Positions 31,352-38,806 of a DNA stretch of 42,703 bases are shown here, in pieces. The stretch comes from Planctomycetia bacterium (GTDB lineage: Bacteria; Planctomycetota; Planctomycetia; Gemmatales; Gemmataceae): assembly GCA_005799265.1 (NCBI GenBank), contig SYHD01000278.1:1-42703 (forward strand), given 5' to 3'. The notes under the pieces are model-generated. The model was given only the letters and a program-made list of their open reading frames with translations, made no database searches and was not told where the DNA came from. The stretch's first letter is position 1. Each line of letters opens with the position of its first letter. The translations under genes were made by a program, and so were the position numbers.

Positions 31352-32969
31352 GTTGATAGTCGGTCTCCCCTCTCCCCCTGAGTACAGGGGGAGAGGGGAG
31401 AAAGGCGCCGTGTCCCTTTGAAGGCGGAATTACACCTTCGCGAAGCACTTTCGTGAAGAAGTCGGCGATTTCCGGATCTTCGGGCGTGATGCGTCCCAGC
31501 GTCCAGGCGGTCCACGTCTCCTGAGCCTGCGTCAGTTTTCCCGACCGCAAGGCCGCGAGCAAGTCCTTTTTCACCGCGCCGCCGCGCCGAACGAGTTCAT
31601 CCTGGGCATCGATACGCCAGACCGGCAACGGCCCGGCGAAGTCGTCGATCAATTCCTGCACCGACCACTTCGTCAACGGTCGGGCGCGTTTTGCAGTGTT
31701 CCACTGCGCAGCCGGAGACTTGCTCCAGGCGATGCGATAGACGCGGCCTTCGCTGGTGAACTCGCCCTTCTTGTTGATATTCGCGCCGTAACCGCCGCCC
31801 CAGCTCATGGTCCACAGGGCGCCGTCGGGTCCGACTTCAATATCGGTCGGATTGTACAATGCGTTGCCCCGCTTTACGAACGGCTCCCAGTCGCCTCCCG
31901 CGGGCTGCATCAGGGCGCCTTCCCACGTCGGCCGCCAGACGAAAGTGGTCTTGCGGAGATAGTCGTTGATGAAGAAGACGCCGCGAAACTCGGGCGGGAA
32001 CTGCGGCGAATCGCCATAGATGATGCCGGTGCCGGAGCCTTCGAAGAGCGGATGGCTGACCGGCGCCGTCGGCAGATGAGGTTGATCCGACCAGTGCGAT
32101 TTCCACGGATGGTTCCAGCCGAAGTGGGCCCCGAAGAACGGCATGAAGACGCGATCGCCGCCAACCTGATCGTTGTCGGTGCCGAGCCAGTTGAAGCCGC
32201 TGTCGAAGGTGATGTCCCACGGATTGCGGAAGCCGCGCGCGACGATCTCGAGATTCTTGCCGCCGTCGTCGCAGCGCAGCACGCCCCCTTCGCGGCCCCA
32301 ATCGTCGTTGGGGTCCTGATAGGCATGCTTGTATTCCCCCTTGCGATACGTGATCGGCGCGGGGAAATCGGGCGAACCCGGCGGCGCCTTGACGCCGGTC
32401 AACTCGCGCATCGCCTTGGGCGCGACTCGGCCCGGCAACGACAGGCCCTTCGAGTTGCCCTTGCTCATGTAAAGTTTGCCGTCGGGCGCCCAGTTGAGGC
32501 AGTGCACACCGTGTTCGAGGTTGCCCAGGTCGGTATAGACGCGCACATACTCGTCGGCCTCGTCGTCGCCGTCGAGATCGCGGACGATGGTCAGATCCGG
32601 CGAGTTCGCCACCCACAGATCGCGGCCGTGCCAGGCGAGCCCTTGGATACAATTGAATCCGGTTGCGAAAATCTTCACCTTGTCTGCGACGCCGTCGCCA
32701 TCCGTGTCGAGCACGATCACGACGCTATCGCCCGGCGTGTCGGGCTTGGGCATGCGAAATTGCGGTCCCATGCCGACGAACAGCCGGCCCTTGGCGTCAA
32801 AGGCCATCGAGCACGGCTGCCGCACTAGCGGATCGCGAGCAAACAGCGTCGCCGTGAATCCGGGCGGCACTTCGGGCAAATCCTTGCCGGGCTTGGCAGG
32901 GCCGCCAGCGCTCGCCGTCGAAGTGACCACTAAGGCGATGGTTAGCAACGCATTTGGTTTTGTGATCAT
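31272..32969 (-). CDS. 5' fragment of split gene: exported propeller dehydrogenase-like domain
   Basis: A 565-residue frame with a signal peptide (1-21) and the N-terminal propeller of planctomycete 'membrane-bound dehydrogenase' proteins: DLPEVPPGFTATLFARDP, calcium-type repeats DTDGDGVAD (88-96) and DLDGDDEAD, GFNCIQGLAWHGRDLWVANSPDL, RGFRNPWDITFDSGFNWLGTDND, HFGWNHPWKSHW and GPDGALWTMSWGGGYG. The genuine sequence ends near ADFFTKVLREG. After that the frame reads through the palindrome (LPSPPVLRGRGE) into out-of-frame residues and stops at 31272. The HEAT and cytochrome part continues in another frame (29027-31351). The start ATG at 32969 is well placed before the signal peptide. This fragment alone could still be exported as a heme-free propeller. 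Confidence 0.82.
   Translation of the reverse strand: MITKPNALLTIALVVTSTASAGGPAKPGKDLPEVPPGFTATLFARDPLVRQPCSMAFDAKGRLFVGMGPQFRMPKPDTPGDSVVIVLDTDGDGVADKVKIFATGFNCIQGLAWHGRDLWVANSPDLTIVRDLDGDDEADEYVRVYTDLGNLEHGVHCLNWAPDGKLYMSKGNSKGLSLPGRVAPKAMRELTGVKAPPGSPDFPAPITYRKGEYKHAYQDPNDDWGREGGVLRCDDGGKNLEIVARGFRNPWDITFDSGFNWLGTDNDQVGGDRVFMPFFGAHFGWNHPWKSHWSDQPHLPTAPVSHPLFEGSGTGIIYGDSPQFPPEFRGVFFINDYLRKTTFVWRPTWEGALMQPAGGDWEPFVKRGNALYNPTDIEVGPDGALWTMSWGGGYGANINKKGEFTSEGRVYRIAWSKSPAAQWNTAKRARPLTKWSVQELIDDFAGPLPVWRIDAQDELVRRGGAVKKDLLAALRSGKLTQAQETWTAWTLGRITPEDPEIADFFTKVLREGVIPPSKGHGAFLPSPPVLRGRGETDYQLEPASSSGAHSRASGTGIRARGQIAR
31367..31398. repeat. Palindrome of the dispersed family inside a gene
   Basis: A perfect 14-bp stem CCCCTCTCCCCCTG (31367-31380) / CAGGGGGAGAGGGG (31385-31398) with loop AGTA. 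It lies exactly at the junction where the dehydrogenase frame loses similarity and the HEAT-repeat frame begins, so it and a few flanking bases appear to be inserted sequence. Confidence 0.9.
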
Positions 32970-33101
32970 ACTGGTAATCTTATATCTTGTTCCGGTTGTC
33001 AACATTCGGAGAGGCGCAATCTGATAACATGACCGGGGATCTCTTCGGGCCCAGTCCAGGTTGCACGCGATGGCCGAGGCGCCATCGCCGTTGGGATCGG
33101 C

Positions 33102-34439
33102 ATGCCGCACGTTGTATTCGTACCATTGAGTGGGATGCGCGTTCGCGAGGAGGAACTTCTCGCCCTGGGGATGGCGTTGCCGGGGTTACAACCGCGTGCA
33201 CGGGCGATCGGGCAACTGCCGGCTCTCGGCGTGCTCACTCTGGCGGGACTGAATCCAGCGCATTGGACCTGCAGCTACCACGAAGCGGCGGCGGTGGATG
33301 CGACGCTCGTCGAGGCCATTGCCGCCGAGCGCCCCGATCTCGTCGCGGTTTCGGCGTTGACGGCTTCCGCGGAGGAAGCCTATCGTTTGAGCGGGATGTT
33401 GCGCCGGGTCGGCTTGCGAACGGTGCTCGGCGGCTTGCATGCCACGGCTTGCGCGGACGAGGCCGGGCAATTTTTCGATGCGGTTGTCGTCGGGGAAGGC
33501 GAGCCCGTCTGGCCGGCGGTGCTTGCGGACGCGGAAGCCGGCCGATTGCGGCCGCTCTACCGCGCCCGCGAGCCGTTTGCGCTGACCAACGCGCCAACGC
33601 CGCGGTTCGACTTGCTTGGCGCCAAGCCGCGGCCACGCTACACGCTGCAAACCCAGCGCGGCTGTCCGCTGGCGTGCGAGTTTTGCGGCGCGAGTCGGTT
33701 GCTCGGATCTTTTCGTGAGAAGCCGGCGGCGAACTTGATTCGAGAGCTGCACGCGATCGAGACGCTGTCGCCGGCGCCCTTGCTTGAGCTGGCCGACGAC
33801 AACACCTTTGCGGGCCACGGGGATCTGACGGCGTTTCTCCAGGCACTGGCTTCCTCCGGAGCGCGCTGGTTCACCGAGAGCGACTGGCGTCTCGGCGAAC
33901 GCCCAGAACTGTGCCGAGCAATCGCCGATGCGGGCTGCGTGCAGGTGCTGGTCGGACTGGAATCGCTGGTCCGCGCCCCCGGCGGCATGGGAGCCAAGAA
34001 TGCCGACTGGCCGCGCATTCTCGATGCCATTGCCGCGATCCAAAGCGCCGGCGTCGCGGTGATCGGCTGCTTCATTGCTGGCTGCGACGGCGAATCCCAG
34101 GATTCGCTCGATCGGCTGGCCGAGTTCATCCTGGCCTCGCCGCTGGCGGATGTGCAAATCACCCTGCAAACGCCGTTTCCGGGCACGCCGCTGTATCGCC
34201 GGCTGCGTCGCGACGGCAGGATCCTGCCCGGGCGTGATTGGTCGTTCTATACGCTTTTCGATGTGACCTACCAGCCCGATCTAATGAGTGTCGCCGAACT
34301 TGAGGCTGGTTTTCGCCGGCTGGTTCGCGCGGTCTTCGCGCCGGAACCGACGCGCCGGCGGCAAGCGTTGCGTCGCGACATTTGGCATCACAACCCGAGG
34401 TTGCGCCCATGGGCATCGGCACTCTGCTCGGCTACCTGA
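33102..34439 (+). CDS. B12-binding-domain radical SAM protein
   Basis: A 445-residue protein with an N-terminal cobalamin-binding-type Rossmann domain (about 30-145: GVLTLAGLNP, PDLVAVSALTASAEEAYRL, TVLGGLHATACADE, AVVVGEGEPVW) and a radical SAM core whose cluster motif is QRGCPLACEFCGAS (CxxxCxxC, around residues 186-193). LELADDNTF, VLVGLES and IAGCDGESQDSLDRLAEFI are typical of this class, which carries out methylations, rearrangements and other radical chemistry. The usual DxHxxG cobalamin ligand is not obvious, so B12 use is uncertain. The overlapping next gene encodes a membrane protein, suggesting a shared lipid- or membrane-related task. It is divergent from the split cytochrome gene. 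Confidence 0.9.
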   Translation: MPHVVFVPLSGMRVREEELLALGMALPGLQPRARAIGQLPALGVLTLAGLNPAHWTCSYHEAAAVDATLVEAIAAERPDLVAVSALTASAEEAYRLSGMLRRVGLRTVLGGLHATACADEAGQFFDAVVVGEGEPVWPAVLADAEAGRLRPLYRAREPFALTNAPTPRFDLLGAKPRPRYTLQTQRGCPLACEFCGASRLLGSFREKPAANLIRELHAIETLSPAPLLELADDNTFAGHGDLTAFLQALASSGARWFTESDWRLGERPELCRAIADAGCVQVLVGLESLVRAPGGMGAKNADWPRILDAIAAIQSAGVAVIGCFIAGCDGESQDSLDRLAEFILASPLADVQITLQTPFPGTPLYRRLRRDGRILPGRDWSFYTLFDVTYQPDLMSVAELEAGFRRLVRAVFAPEPTRRRQALRRDIWHHNPRLRPWASALCSAT

Positions 34440-35629
34440 TCGGCTCGCGCTCCGCGATCTTGACGCTGGCCGATCACCCGCACGCGAGGTTAATCGGCCT
34501 CGTCTTCGTTCTGTCCGCCGGTTTCGCGCGCGAATATGACGGCGAGGATCTGCTGCACGAACCATGGTATCTCGCGATTCCTCTGGGCGCGTCACTGATC
34601 TCGTCGTTGGTTCTCTTCGGCGTGCTCTATGTCCCCAGTCGGTTGAGGGGCGCGGACGCTCCGCCCTTCGTCGCCGCCTATCGCGCCTTTCTGGGATTGT
34701 TCTGGATGACCGCCCCGCTGGCCTGGCTCTACGCTGTCCCCTACGAGCGGTTGTTGGATCCGGTCTCGGCGGTGTACGCCAACGTCTCCACGTTGGCCCT
34801 CGTGTCGATCTGGCGGATCGCGCTCATGGTACGCGTTGGAGTCGTCCTCTTTGGGTTGTCTCCGTGGGCGGCCCTCTTCCGCGTCGTGGCCTACGCCGAC
34901 AGCGTCGCCCTGGTCGCGCTCAACTTTCTCCCATTCCCCATCATCGAAATCATGGGCGGCGTGCGCGTCAGCGAAGCGGATGCGGTCGTGCGCAACGCGG
35001 CCCAGCTTATCGCTGTTTGGGGCGGCTGTTCGTTGCTCGTCTGGTGGTTGCTCGCTTTCGTCGCCGGCAATCGAAACTCCTGGGCCTTGCCGGGGCGGAA
35101 GGATGCAAGTCCTGGCGACATCGAACGCCAGGCTGGGAGCCTGAGTTGGCCTCTGCGAATCCTGGGGATTGTGTCGTTGGCCGTGTGGATCCCAATATTG
35201 CCGTTCACGCAGCCACAGCAACAGGTACGCTGGCGCGTGGATTCCGCATTCCAGGAGGGCCGATTTCGCGACGCATTGACCGAGATGTCGGCTCACGAAC
35301 GCGACGATTTTCCGCCCCAATGGGAACCGCCGCCTCACTTTCTCAAGGGCGAACGTCAGGCGTCTGTGCTCGACATCTGGGAGGAAATCCTGGACAACGA
35401 TCCTGCACCGTGGGTCCGCGAACATTACCTCGAGCGGCTCAGAGAATTCATCGAGCGAAGCAGATACAACTGGGAGGACGAAAAAGTCGCGAAGCTCCTG
35501 AATCAAATGCCCGAAGGACCGGCGCTGCTGCGCAAATGGGCTGCGGAACCAAACATGCAATGGCAACTGGAAAGGATCGATTCCCATTTGCGGCCAGAGC
35601 TGCGGACGACGAATCCAAAGGCAAATTGA
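34409..35629 (+). CDS. Multi-pass membrane protein, planctomycete-type, unknown function
   Basis: A 406-residue protein with about six hydrophobic segments in its first 285 residues (for example GLVFVLSAGFA, LAIPLGASLISSLVLFGVLYV, FLGLFWMTAPLAWLYAV, LIAVWGGCSLLVWWLLAFVAG, ILGIVSLAVWIPILPF), followed by a soluble C-terminal part (about 290-406) rich in charged helices. The segment REYDGEDLLHEPWYLAIPL is a conserved-looking signature I associate with unnamed planctomycete membrane proteins. No function is known to me. The ATG at 34409 lies within the last 31 bases of the radical SAM gene, with GAGG (34397-34400) eight bases before it, so the pair is translationally coupled. Confidence 0.82.
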   Translation: MGIGTLLGYLIGSRSAILTLADHPHARLIGLVFVLSAGFAREYDGEDLLHEPWYLAIPLGASLISSLVLFGVLYVPSRLRGADAPPFVAAYRAFLGLFWMTAPLAWLYAVPYERLLDPVSAVYANVSTLALVSIWRIALMVRVGVVLFGLSPWAALFRVVAYADSVALVALNFLPFPIIEIMGGVRVSEADAVVRNAAQLIAVWGGCSLLVWWLLAFVAGNRNSWALPGRKDASPGDIERQAGSLSWPLRILGIVSLAVWIPILPFTQPQQQVRWRVDSAFQEGRFRDALTEMSAHERDDFPPQWEPPPHFLKGERQASVLDIWEEILDNDPAPWVREHYLERLREFIERSRYNWEDEKVAKLLNQMPEGPALLRKWAAEPNMQWQLERIDSHLRPELRTTNPKAN

Positions 35630-35737
35630 CCGGTTACCGTCACGTGAATCGTCAACAACTCAGCATGGTTTGTGTTGACCGGCGGCAAAAATGAGCTTAC
35701 CATGAAGCGCCATGAAATAGGCTCAAAGGGGGAAGCC

Positions 35738-37042
35738 ATGAGCAACCTGCGCTGGCGTGAAATTTCCAAACCGGGCCGACGGAGCTTTCTCCGCGCCGGA
35801 GTTCTGGGCGGTCTGGGTTTGACTCTGCCTGGCATGCTTAGGCAGGCGCAAGCGTCAGGGCATGCGGCGCGGGCACGCAGCGCCATTCTTGTCTGGCTGA
35901 ACGGCGGACTGACGCATCACGATACCTTCGATCCCAAGCCGGATGCCGTGGCGGAGATTCGCGGTGAAATGGGCACGATCGCAACCAGCGTGCCGGGCGT
36001 GCGCTTCGCCGACTCGATTCCGCACCTGGCCCGTGCCATGCGCCATCTGGCGGTCATTCGCTCGGTCACGCATCCGAATTCGGCTCACGATGGCGGGCAG
36101 GCCCAGATGCTGAGCGGCTACAACTTCGTGCCGGGGCATAACTATCCCAGCATCGGCGCCGTCGTCGGCCATGAGCTCGGCTCGCGCGGCGGGCTTCCTC
36201 CTTACCTCGTTGTCCCGAGCGAAAGTTCCCCTTATCTGCACGCCGGTCATTTGGGCAGTGCTCATAATCCATTCGCCGTCGGCGGCAACCCCAATGATCC
36301 GTCGTTTCAAGTGCGCGACGTCGAGGAAGCGGACGGCATTACCCACGCGCGTTCACAACGCCGGCAAGCGCTGCTCCGTCAGGTTGACGAGGACTTCCGC
36401 CGCGTCGATTCCTCCGGCGCGCTGGAGAGCGTGGACCGATTCACGGCTCAGGCCTACGACCTGATCCGCTCGCGCCAGGCCCGCGCCGCCTTCGATTTGA
36501 ACCAGGTCGATGACCGGACGCGCGATCGTTACGGCCGCACGCAGTTGGGCCAGAGTTGCCTGCTGGCGCGTCGTCTCGTGGAAGCGGGCGTGCCTTGTAT
36601 CACGGTCAGCTCGGATGACTGGGACCACCATCAAAATCTGTATCCACGTCTGCGTGCCGGCGAGATGCTGCCTGCATTCGATCGAGGTTTCGCGGCACTG
36701 GTGGAAGATCTCGCTCAGCGCGGCCTGCTGGATTCGACGCTGGTGGTTTTCCTGACAGAGTTCGGCCGGACGCCGCGCATCAACAGCATTCAGGGTCGCG
36801 ATCACTGGTCGCGAGCCTTCAGCGTGGCATTTGCGGGAGGCGGCGTGCGCGGCGGCCAGGTCATTGGCGCGTCTGATGCCGAGGGCGCCATGCCGCGCCA
36901 TCGCCCGGTCACTCCCGAGGACGTGGCCCATTCCATCTACACGCTGCTTGGCGTCGATCCGGACAAGGAGTTGCCTTCGACCTCCGGTCGCCGCATCCCG
37001 ATCGTGCGCGGCAGTCGGTTTATCGGGGAATTGACCACTTGA
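35738..37042 (+). CDS. DUF1501 domain protein with Tat signal
   Basis: A 434-residue DUF1501 family member and the first gene of a four-gene operon. Its Tat signal is KPGRRSFLRAGVLGGLGLTL (about 11-30); the core LNGGLTHHDTFDPKPDAVAEIRGE and the C-terminal TEFGRTPRINSIQGRDHWS blocks are present. The ATG at 35738 has AAAGGGGGAAG directly upstream; two earlier in-frame starts (35672 GTG, 35702 ATG) would put extra sequence before the Tat motif. It is clearly related to the copy at 363 but shows many differences, so they are paralogues rather than a recent duplication. In planctomycetes DUF1501 genes are typically paired with DUF1549/DUF1553 genes, as here. Confidence 0.93.
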   Translation: MSNLRWREISKPGRRSFLRAGVLGGLGLTLPGMLRQAQASGHAARARSAILVWLNGGLTHHDTFDPKPDAVAEIRGEMGTIATSVPGVRFADSIPHLARAMRHLAVIRSVTHPNSAHDGGQAQMLSGYNFVPGHNYPSIGAVVGHELGSRGGLPPYLVVPSESSPYLHAGHLGSAHNPFAVGGNPNDPSFQVRDVEEADGITHARSQRRQALLRQVDEDFRRVDSSGALESVDRFTAQAYDLIRSRQARAAFDLNQVDDRTRDRYGRTQLGQSCLLARRLVEAGVPCITVSSDDWDHHQNLYPRLRAGEMLPAFDRGFAALVEDLAQRGLLDSTLVVFLTEFGRTPRINSIQGRDHWSRAFSVAFAGGGVRGGQVIGASDAEGAMPRHRPVTPEDVAHSIYTLLGVDPDKELPSTSGRRIPIVRGSRFIGELTT

Positions 37043-37047
37043 CACCC

Positions 37048-37104
37048 CCGAGCCTGAACTTCACGAAGGGTCGTTCGTTGCCCCGCGCTGGCGTTCAGGC
37101 TCGG
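37048..37104. repeat. Long-loop hairpin between DUF1501 and PPC genes
   Basis: CCGAGCCTGAAC (37048-37059) pairs perfectly with GTTCAGGCTCGG (37093-37104), enclosing a 33-base loop that includes ACGAAGGGTCGTTCGT, which can form its own small hairpin. AAAAAAT follows. It starts six bases after the DUF1501 stop and could act as an RNA-stability element or attenuator, or belong to a third repeat family; only one copy is seen here. Confidence 0.75.
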
Positions 37105-37120
37105 AAAAAATGGGGGCCTT

Positions 37121-38806
37121 ATGCGTGTATGCCCATGGAGCGCCGTCGTCCTGGCGATCCTGCCATCCTTGGGGTGGACTGCGCCTCCGGAAATTCGCTC
37201 GACCGTTCCGGCGGGATTGCAGCGCGGCGTGGAAACGCAACTCACGCTCTATGGCCCGGGATTTGGTCCTGGCATGGAATTAGTGGTTCCCTTCGCGGCG
37301 GCCATCAAGGTGACGTCTGTCAGCAGCGAAGTAGCGACTTTTGCCGTCAAGCCGGCCAACCATGTGCCGGTGGGTATCTTTCCCATTCGCGTCCGGACTG
37401 CGGACGGCGTCTCGAACATGCTGTTACTGGCGGTGCACGACTTGCCGCGTGTCGTCGAAGTGGAGCCTAACGACCGACCGTACGAGGCCCAAAGAATTGC
37501 CTGGCCATGCATGATCACGGGGGCGCTGGGCGGCCGCGGTGCTCCGCATCCCAGCAAAGACGTGGACACCTATAAATTCACAGTCAAGGCAGGGCAACGA
37601 TTGACGTTCGTCAGCGAGACGCGCCGTGTTGGTCTCGCGCCGGACCTGGCTCTGCGTTTGCGCGATCCCAAGGGGCGCGAACTGGCGTTCTGCGACGATG
37701 TGCCGGGCCTCGGCGTGGAGCCTCGCCTCGATTACACCTTCAAGGAAGCGGGTGACTACACGGTTGAAGTGCATTTTAGCCACTTCAGCTACTCGGGCCG
37801 CAATCACAATTATCTGCTCAAGATTGGCGCCTTCAATTATGCTCGCAGCGTGTTTCCGCTCGGCGGCAAACGCGGCGAAAACGTGAACGTCACGGTAACG
37901 GACCGCGATGAAAAGCCGTCCACGCTCCAAACCCGCGTCACGGCCGATCCACGCGCTGAGCAATGGCTGCTTCCGTTAGACGATTTCCCCGGTTCGCTCC
38001 CCTGGCGCATGGCAGTCGGCGATTTGCCGGAAGTGATGGAGGATGCGGACCGCACAGGGCCGCAAGTGATCGAATGGCCTGCAATAGTCAATGGCCGGAT
38101 TGCGAAACCCGACGAGATGGACCGCTATCGCCTGCGCGTCAAGCCTGGGCAGCAGATTCGCATCTCGGCCGACGCCTTTTATCACGGCTCGGCTCTCGAC
38201 GGTGTGCTGCGCGTCTACGATCCCGCTGGCAAGATGTTGGCCGCGAACGACAACCGCAATGGACGTATGAACCCCGATCCCCTGGTCGATTTCATAGTCC
38301 CCGATGGCGTGAACGAAGTCAGCGTGAATCTGGAGGATGGCTTCGGTCGCGGCGGCGCGGACTATCCCTACCGTATGACGATCGAGCCGGGCGGCCCTGA
38401 TTTTGAGTTGTTCACGGGCACCGAACGGCCGCGCACAGGTTGGCCCGAGAACGATGCCGTCAATCTGCCTTTGGGAGAACCGGTCAAGCTGGCGGTGCGC
38501 GTGGTGCGGCGAGGCTACCAGGGGGCCATCCTGCTCAAAGCTCTCAATGTGCCGTCAGGCGTTACGATTCCTCCAGGGATCATCCCGGAAGGCGAGGCAA
38601 GTGCGGAGCTCACGTTCACGGCCAACGCCCAGGCGCCTGCGTCTCTCTTCGAAATCGGCCTGGTCGGTGTGGCCCAAGTGGACGGGAAGACCGTCACCCG
38701 CCAGGTGGTGCGCCACATCCACATCGCGGAGCCGTCCATGACGAACATGCGCTGGGATTGGCGATTGACGCGTTTCATTTGCGCCAAGGTGGAGGGTGTA
38801 CGATGA
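37121..38806 (+). CDS. Exported PPC-domain protein
   Basis: A 561-residue protein with a signal peptide (1-20). An IPT/TIG-like beta-sandwich (about 22-105: IRSTVPAGLQRGVETQLTLYGPGF) is followed by two bacterial pre-peptidase C-terminal-type (PPC) domains, at about 112-235 (EVEPNDRPYEAQ..., DVDTYKFTVKAGQRLTF..., YTFKEAGDYTVEVHF) and about 310-430 (NGRIAKPDEMDRYRLRVKPGQQI..., DGVLRVYDPAGKMLAANDN). No peptidase domain is present, so it is probably a surface or periplasmic binding protein. GGGGG lies just before the ATG at 37121. Its stop codon overlaps the start of the DUF1549/DUF1553 gene (ATGA, 38803-38806), tying the two together. Confidence 0.88.
   Translation: MRVCPWSAVVLAILPSLGWTAPPEIRSTVPAGLQRGVETQLTLYGPGFGPGMELVVPFAAAIKVTSVSSEVATFAVKPANHVPVGIFPIRVRTADGVSNMLLLAVHDLPRVVEVEPNDRPYEAQRIAWPCMITGALGGRGAPHPSKDVDTYKFTVKAGQRLTFVSETRRVGLAPDLALRLRDPKGRELAFCDDVPGLGVEPRLDYTFKEAGDYTVEVHFSHFSYSGRNHNYLLKIGAFNYARSVFPLGGKRGENVNVTVTDRDEKPSTLQTRVTADPRAEQWLLPLDDFPGSLPWRMAVGDLPEVMEDADRTGPQVIEWPAIVNGRIAKPDEMDRYRLRVKPGQQIRISADAFYHGSALDGVLRVYDPAGKMLAANDNRNGRMNPDPLVDFIVPDGVNEVSVNLEDGFGRGGADYPYRMTIEPGGPDFELFTGTERPRTGWPENDAVNLPLGEPVKLAVRVVRRGYQGAILLKALNVPSGVTIPPGIIPEGEASAELTFTANAQAPASLFEIGLVGVAQVDGKTVTRQVVRHIHIAEPSMTNMRWDWRLTRFICAKVEGVR

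Noticed and set aside
32996-33028. Possible promoter TTGTCA ... GATAAC before the radical SAM gene
   Set aside because: The spacer would be about 21 bases, too long for a sigma-70 promoter.
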